From positions 1 through 64,000 of the forward strand of contig ML769448.1 of the NCBI GenBank assembly GCA_009733575.1: a DNA stretch of 64,000 bases, written 5' to 3'. Under the pieces are notes generated by a model that was given only the letters and a program-made list of their open reading frames with translations, was not told the origin of the DNA and ran no database searches. Below, piece by piece: positions 58,901 through 64,000 of the stretch (the stretch's first letter is position 1; each line of letters starts with the position of its first letter). This stretch comes from Gymnopus androsaceus JB14. Taxonomy: Eukaryota > Basidiomycota > Agaricomycetes > Agaricales > Omphalotaceae. The position numbers and the translations under genes were made by a program.

Positions 58901-60988
58901 AGATGGGCTGAGGATGGACGGTGGTGTGATTCCGCATATCTCAGATATATTCCGATGCGTTCAATGCTTTGGTAAGCTTCGACCACACCAGGCCAGTACT
59001 GGCCGGCCTGTAAGAGTGGCGCCGCTATGACACTCATGACAGTATATACTGTGAAGAGACGCGAGGTTCCAAGTGCATCTATGCCAGTGCTATACAGGGA
59101 GACAATGGCATAGGTTCTAGATAAAATTTTCGTCAGAGAAAGGTGTTCGCATGAACAACGGAGTCACTCACCCGAGCGTGGCCAGGGAAAGCATATTACT
59201 AGTTATGCTTGTCAGGGCCACAATTTTGCCCCACTGAACCCAAGTATGCCTCTTAGCAGCGGTTTCTCTTTTACGAGTATCCCCAATCTTGGTGAGTAGC
59301 TCGGGTTCATAGCCGTTCAGCTTTATCCCTCGGATCTGGTTTATGATCCCGAAGATCAGTCTGATACGGTAATCCACAATAACAGAACTGCGAGCACTAC
59401 GAGCAGATATTGGACGCGACAGCCAGGGAAGAAGTATGAGAATAACAATGATCACAATGACCGTGGACACAAAGGACACTCGAATCTGGGTGTAGAGGAT
59501 GACGACGCCAATCACTAACACGATGCAAGAGATCCATATCTCTGTCAAATGTTTCAGTATTTGAATATGACAACAAGTGAAATTTAGCTCACGATGGAGA
59601 GGATCAATGTGGGTTACAATCTGTTCCACATCCGAACTAAAAATCGGTTTCAGCACGGTTAGGAAACACGTTATCCAGAAAATCTCACCTGATCAAGTTC
59701 ACAGGATGATGCCCGTCGGGATTGGTCACACTACCAGCGCTCAAGTGAATTGTTTTGCGATAGATGGCTTGAATTAGTGCTGCTCGGAGTTGCGTAGCAG
59801 TCCTAAATACAGCCGTATAATATAGAGCGGAGGAAGCCGATAGACTGAAATATACCAATGCGAAAGCTCCTACCAGTGCGAAACCGTATTCTGCAGGCTG
59901 TGGCTTCGCCCCGGAAGAGTACGACTGAATGAACTTTAAGGACGCCAGGACAAGAAGTGGCTGGAGCCCTTGACCAACGGCTCGCACAAGACCCGGAAGT
60001 ACAGGGCTTAAAATATAAGGAAGAAAAGCATGAATGAGAGCCTTGTCCAATCTCGGTTTATCGTCTACCACAGTCTTCGGGTGATTCCAAGATGTCTTCA
60101 GCATTTGGAACAATGCGGTAGATGACAAACTAGTGTGTAGCTCCTCCAAGTCGTCAATCTGTAGATTGGCGTGCCGGCCTTTCCAGATCATTGGCAAAGC
60201 CCACAGTATAAACAATCTGCTTATGATGCCTGCAGTTTCAGGGGAGGGAGCAAGGAATTTTCCATCAGTGACCAGTAAGTTCAGGGTGATGAGGACAAGG
60301 ACTCGTGTACAATATCCTCCCAAGAATGTTACAAGGAAAAAGACGGACAGCTGTGACCGCATGCTGACAAAGGTGCGCACTTGTGTGGTGGAGAGTAAGA
60401 TGATTACCAAGAGACACAGGGAATGTCCAAAAGGGTGCTTTGAATTGTCCCGAAACCCAAGGATGAGTATAGCTGTGATTATCTACATAAATTTAAAGGT
60501 TCGATAAGATTACCAAACAGTAAAAGGTGGAAACAGGTCTCACAGAAGTAACAAGATTTGCCAATATTGCCGCCAGTACCACCTTCTGCGCTAAATGCAT
60601 TGATGAATGCGCCAGGACTACCCAGGAAACAAGAGCCAAAAGATGACAAGAGACATCTAGGAGGATGACGGCGGTTTTAATGATATCAATGGGCGTGTAT
60701 GAAGACTTGGCGTTAAAGCGGGGGCGACAAAGGATTTTATAACCGGTATATAGACCGAATAGTAGGGAGGGAAGCAGAGAGAGAACCCTATAAAGGCAGA
60801 ATCAGTACTGAGAATGCTTCAAGTGCAGCGCCGCGAGCATACGAGAACTCGAAGACAATCGTGAAGTCAAATGGTCTGCATTGACTTCGTGGACCCTGTT
60901 GAGCGTCAGCAGTTTGGTCTGTTTATGTTTCGAGGATAACTTGAGGATAGCTTACAAATGTACTGTCGTTGGAACAAAAAAATGCCAT
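55906..60988 (-). CDS. ABCC-type full ABC transporter
   Basis: Export pump of the MRP/ABCC group, in plasma or vacuolar membrane; substrate unknown. ATG 60988 opens a short exon (MAFFCSNDSTF); after an intron to about 60892 comes RSQCRPFDFTIVFEF, the typical start of fungal ABCC proteins, then an N-terminal membrane region (60780-60250), TMD1 (about 60100-59000, with LINQIRGIKLNGYEPE), NBD1 (Walker A GRVAS/GKSTLLATLLGE split by an intron near 58660, LSGGQQARI, Walker B DIFILDDPLSALDGH, STNH), a linker, TMD2 (FFTATPTGQIISRFSQDISL, 57530), NBD2 (Walker A CGRTGSGK at 56690, SRGQMQLLALARALL, Walker B IVILDEATANLD, AHRIYTIADYDQVIVLDHGR), ending LFSHSSS at 55906. No internal stop is forced. The exon structure just after STNH (58150) is unclear. 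Confidence 0.85.
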
Positions 60989-61252
60989 GCAGACGGCAAT
61001 AGTTGCATGAAACTCTCTTCAAGTTGCGACAGAGGGGAAAAAAAGACAAAACTGCTTTACACGGGACAGGACTTGACTTTCAAGTGGTACATGAGTATTC
61101 GGTAATATGCTGACAAATTACGGGTACCTTGACAAGTAGCTCCCTAGGTCACTCCCGCAAGTGCCTCGAAACCTCTGGAACGATTATACATGATGTCTTT
61201 ACTGGTCTGTTCAAAGATTGCGCCTCAGTAACTGCGATCAACATATCCGATT
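60884..61252 (-). promoter_or_regulatory. ABCC promoter and first exon, duplicated at 63130-63472
   Basis: This block (exon 1, start of intron 1 and about 260 bp upstream) recurs as a direct repeat at 63130-63472 with high identity, so it contains the likely promoter. The minus-strand leader has a run of T/C (CTTTTTTTCCCCTCTG) about 50-65 bp before the ATG, common in fungal core promoters. Confidence 0.5.
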
Positions 61253-61267
61253 CGAGCGGGAGCAACG

Positions 61268-61335
61268 CTAACTTATTTAACTTATTTCAATTCAGTCAAG
61301 TTAACTTATTTCGATCAAGTTTAACTTATTTTATA
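61268..61335 (+). repeat. Short TTAACTTATTT repeats
   Basis: CTAACTTATTTAACTTATTT is followed by further AGTTAACTTATTT and GTTTAACTTATTT units over about 70 bp. Confidence 0.7.
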
Positions 61336-61589
61336 CCGCACTTGCGGACTTACCTAGTGAGCATCAATTTACTTGGCGAGTCTATTAACTTGCAGTGATA
61401 CATCAAATGTTTTGTACGCTCGGTATTGCTGTCAATGTGATGAAAAAAATACCCAAATACGCATGCTATGGCTGTTCGCCATAGACAGATACTCCCGGTA
61501 TAATTGGCATGCTATTGATCATGAAGAAACATTGTTTAGCTGCGGATTTTTAGACTTGATGCATTAGGTTTTGGTTCCGTTTACAGTTG

Positions 61590-61787
61590 CATCAGCAAAA
61601 CCTGGTTGGTCTCCAGAGTCTCCAGAGATCTCCAGAGATCTCCAGTTGATCTCCAGAGCTCTGACATCTGTCAAAAAGCTGTCAAACTTCTCCAGATGTC
61701 TCTGGAGGTCTCTGGAGATCTCTGGAATTACTATCCCTGCTCCAGGGACGAAAGAAATGTATTGAGATGGTACAGGTTTTGCTGATG
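61590..61787. mobile_element. Foldback element, CATCAGCAAAACC family (copy F)
   Basis: CATCAGCAAAACCTG and its complement CAGGTTTTGCTGATG at the ends, 198 bp. The interior is nearly all CTCCAGAG, GATCTCCAG and CTCTGGAG words. Confidence 0.85.
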
Positions 61788-61847
61788 TGCCATCTGCTTC
61801 TGGTTTGCTTCTGTGCCAGTAGACAGAATCAGATATTCAATATAATC

Positions 61848-62113
61848 CATCAGCAAAACATGTATGATGTGGCCAGCTCTTGCAAGTGCTGGACACTGTC
61901 TCCAGAGCTCCAGCGCTCCAGGACCCAGATGGTCCGGCCGGTGCTGGCCAGAGCTCCCAGAGGCCTCAAAATTGCCTTATTTGGAAATTAAGATGAAATG
62001 TCATACGAGTTTATATTTTTGACAGTACTGGCCAGCGCTGGGGGCTCTGGGAGCGCTGGGAATTTTACATATTGCTGTCAAAATTAAAACGCAAAATACA
62101 GGGTTTGCTGATG
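61848..62113. mobile_element. Foldback element, CATCAGCAAAACC family (copy G)
   Basis: CATCAGCAAAACATGTA at left, TACAGGGTTTGCTGATG at right, 266 bp. Words are CCAGCGCT, GAGCTCC, CTCCAG and TGGCCAG. Confidence 0.8.
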
Positions 62114-62865
62114 GCCTCCTGGCATAATCATGCTTACAGTCCTCAATATGAAAACCTGAAAATGAAAACCTGAAAACGAAAACTCGGCAGTCATTTCATT
62201 CATGCACTCGTCATTGTTCGTAATTGTACATAATACAGTTCCGAGTCAGTGAGATTACAGTGCGTGACCTCGAGAAACGGCGCCCTAGAACTGAAACGCT
62301 CGATGGGCGCTTTGCGTTGGCGAGAAGAAAACTCTATTGAGGAATCCCTAGAAACTCCAGTGACCATCATATGAAGTCACAGTAAGTCACAGTCAGCGCC
62401 GAATTCAACCAGCGCAAACTTCACCCAGCTGAGATCAATGTATGCAGGGCCCAAAGCAAGTTCAGGCAGGCTCATAGTGACATAGTTACACTATGAACAA
62501 ATACTGGATAAGTGTTGTGTTACATGAGTTTGTGCATGAAAAAAGCAATAAATGCTGCATGCAAGATGAAATGCCACAGTAAGCCACAGTTTGATCTGGA
62601 GGAAGTAGAAACATAAGAGTAACGCATAAATTTAAGGCTGTGAGAGCGTAGTAGGCCATCATTCGATGTATTAAAGGAAGGCAGGGAAGAAATAAAATTC
62701 CCTGGAAATGAAAGGAATGGCAGCAGCGGATATAAGTTTCAAATAGCGGGACAGGAACATTTGCCGGACAGGAACTAGAAACTCATACTTAACTTTATGT
62801 AGTAACAGCAGGGCGGGAGCATCCAGAGGTGCCCGTAGGCCTAAAGCAATCGTATCCGGATGCGA
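62114..62865. other. Gene-free stretch
   Basis: No supported gene; scattered GTCACAGTAAGTCACAGT words near 62378 and 62577. Confidence 0.4.
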
Positions 62866-63010
62866 AAGGAGCGGAGAAAATGAACGTAGTAGAAAATAAC
62901 AAAGTAAAGAGTATTCAATTTGAGGAGAATGAGAATAGGTGTGATCGTTGTTGGCAGTTGGACAGAAAAAAAGAGAAGCCTCACCTATTGAAAACGTAAC
63001 GGTCGAACCC
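62866..63010. repeat. Dispersed repeat, related to 55440-55612
   Basis: GCGGAGAAAATGAACGTAGTAG...CAAAGTAAAGAGTATTCAATT, same order as the copy near 55455. Confidence 0.55.
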
Positions 63011-63129
63011 AAAAAATTCGTGTAAATACGGATGGTAACTACTAATTACATACACTACGATAGGAATCTAGGATAACTGAGGATGTTTCAACTGCATCGT
63101 CGCGGGGATACGATCTGATGCCATTTTCT

Positions 63130-63472
63130 TCGTGGATTCTGTTGAGCGTCAGCAGTTTTGGTCTGTTTATGTTTCGAGGATAACTTACAAATGCACTGTC
63201 CTTGGAACAGAAAAATGCCATGCAGACGGCAAGAGTTGCATGAAACTCTCTTCAAGTTGCGACAGAGGGAAAAAAAAAGACAAAACTGCTGGACAGGACT
63301 TAGCTTTCAAGTGGTACATGAGTATTCGTTAATATGTTGACACATTACAGGTGCCTTGGCAAGTAGCTCCCTAGGTCACTCCCGCAAGTGCCTCGAACCC
63401 TCTGGAACGATTATACATGATGTATTTACTGGTCTGTTCAAAATTGCGCCTTGACTGCGATCAACGTATCCG
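63130..63472 (-). pseudogene. Duplicated 5' fragment of the ABCC gene
   Basis: A direct repeat of 60884-61252: the same leader, ATG and exon 1 reading MAFFCSKDSAF, the same GTAAG donor, and an acceptor followed by diverged exon 2 sequence. Weak similarity continues to about 63060 (GGATGTTTCAACTGCATCGT against GAATGCTTCAAGTGCAGCGC), after which nothing of the transporter is present. It may give a truncated transcript at most. Confidence 0.75.
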
Positions 63473-63699
63473 ACTGTGAATGATTGCGGGCTCAGATAGA
63501 TAGATAGATGGCGTCTTGACGCGTTGGGTTGGGCGGCGCGTGGCGTTCTATTTTGGTTCTATTTAGAGTAAGTAAATCAAATTATCGGCCATCTGCCTCC
63601 GAACCAGGGCCATTTTGCGGAGATGATCGAGCAGACGGTAGATTTCCAGTACAACTTACTTACAATGGTCAATATAAAGTTTCCTGTTACAAAATCCTG

Positions 63700-63896
63700 A
63701 AAAGATAGCTCGGCATTTGTAGAACGTGGGAGATGCGGCCCAGAGCTCCCAGAAGCTGTATTGCTACCTTATTCGAATATTAATTATGCTAGGTGGCTCT
63801 GAAGCACTGTGAAATCTGATATTCACTGGAAATTTGGCATTTTTACTGGAACATTTGCTGTCAGATTTGAATCGCTGAAGACACATTTTGCTGATG
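63700..63896. repeat. Truncated foldback element related to copy G (copy H)
   Basis: Right end CATTTTGCTGATG at 63896. AGCTCCCAGAAGC..TTGCTACCTTATTCG aligns with AGCTCCCAGAGGC..TTGCCTTATTTGG in copy G. No left end. Confidence 0.55.
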
Positions 63897-63973
63897 GTAT
63901 GAATCCCTCCGACATCCATGGGGCTAGATTTCGGGAGCCGATGGATTCACATGTCCAATGAGCTCGAGCTCCT

Positions 63974-64000
63974 CATCTGCAAACTGGTTGGTCTCCAGAG
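63974..64000. repeat. Left end of a further foldback element (copy I), cut by window
   Basis: CATCTGCAAACTGGTTGG followed by TCTCCAGAG, matching the left end of copy F. Confidence 0.55.

Noticed and set aside
62866..63010. tRNA-derived SINE
   Set aside because: Only a B-box-like GGTCGAACCC is visible; no A box, no cloverleaf and no A-rich tail, so it is left as an unclassified repeat.

Overview
The window reads as gene-poor, transposon-rich nuclear DNA of a mushroom-forming basidiomycete (Agaricomycetes). The evidence is short 50-60 bp introns with GTRAGT donors, a KDZ transposase paired with a TET/JBP-type dioxygenase, a basidiomycete MULE, a DIRS-like element, an alpha-kinase, a STAND/NLR gene and a fungal ABCC transporter. 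All coordinates, splice joins and repeat boundaries were read by eye.

Layout. 1-4.9 kb: a KDZ unit, with a TET/JBP-like gene (minus, cut by the window edge) divergent from a decayed KDZ transposase (plus). 5.1-5.7 kb: an ankyrin remnant. 6.2-9.5 kb: the only quiet genic island, a Grn1/GNL3L-type nucleolar GTPase (minus) divergent from a small unknown protein (plus). 9.66-13.20 kb: a nearly intact MULE with 43 bp TIRs and a 9 bp target duplication. 14.1-21.8 kb: a decayed DIRS-like retrotransposon whose RNase H is split by a 1.6 kb solo LTR that carries a telomere-like tract. 22-30.1 kb: remnants of unknown genes riddled with MITEs. 30.72-44.07 kb: a proposed 13.35 kb composite DNA transposon (25 bp TIRs, 6 bp duplication) carrying a DDE integrase-like gene and an alpha-kinase gene, itself invaded by a Copia element and a MITE. 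44.1-53.8 kb: an NLR-type gene (minus) broken by two solo LTRs and a second Copia element. 55.9-61.0 kb: a full-length ABCC transporter (minus). 61-64 kb: a duplicated fragment of the transporter 5' end and several foldback elements.

Three themes tie the window together. First, insertions are nested, and several can be proved because deleting the element plus one target-site copy restores a continuous reading frame. Second, decay is dominated by C-to-T change at CpG: nearly all in-frame stops are TGA at positions where CGA or TGG is expected, and LTR pairs differ largely as CG versus TG or CA. Third, there is a recurring architecture of short non-autonomous elements with conserved inverted ends whose interiors are built from one short element-specific word (CTCCAGAG, CCTGAG/CCTAGG, CTGTACAG, GTTCAC, ACCCGACC, GCCTCR). 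The best candidates for something undescribed are the alpha-kinase-carrying 13 kb element and the CATCAGCAAAACC-ended foldback family, whose ends (A|TC...CTGA|T) look Helitron-like although they also form inverted repeats.
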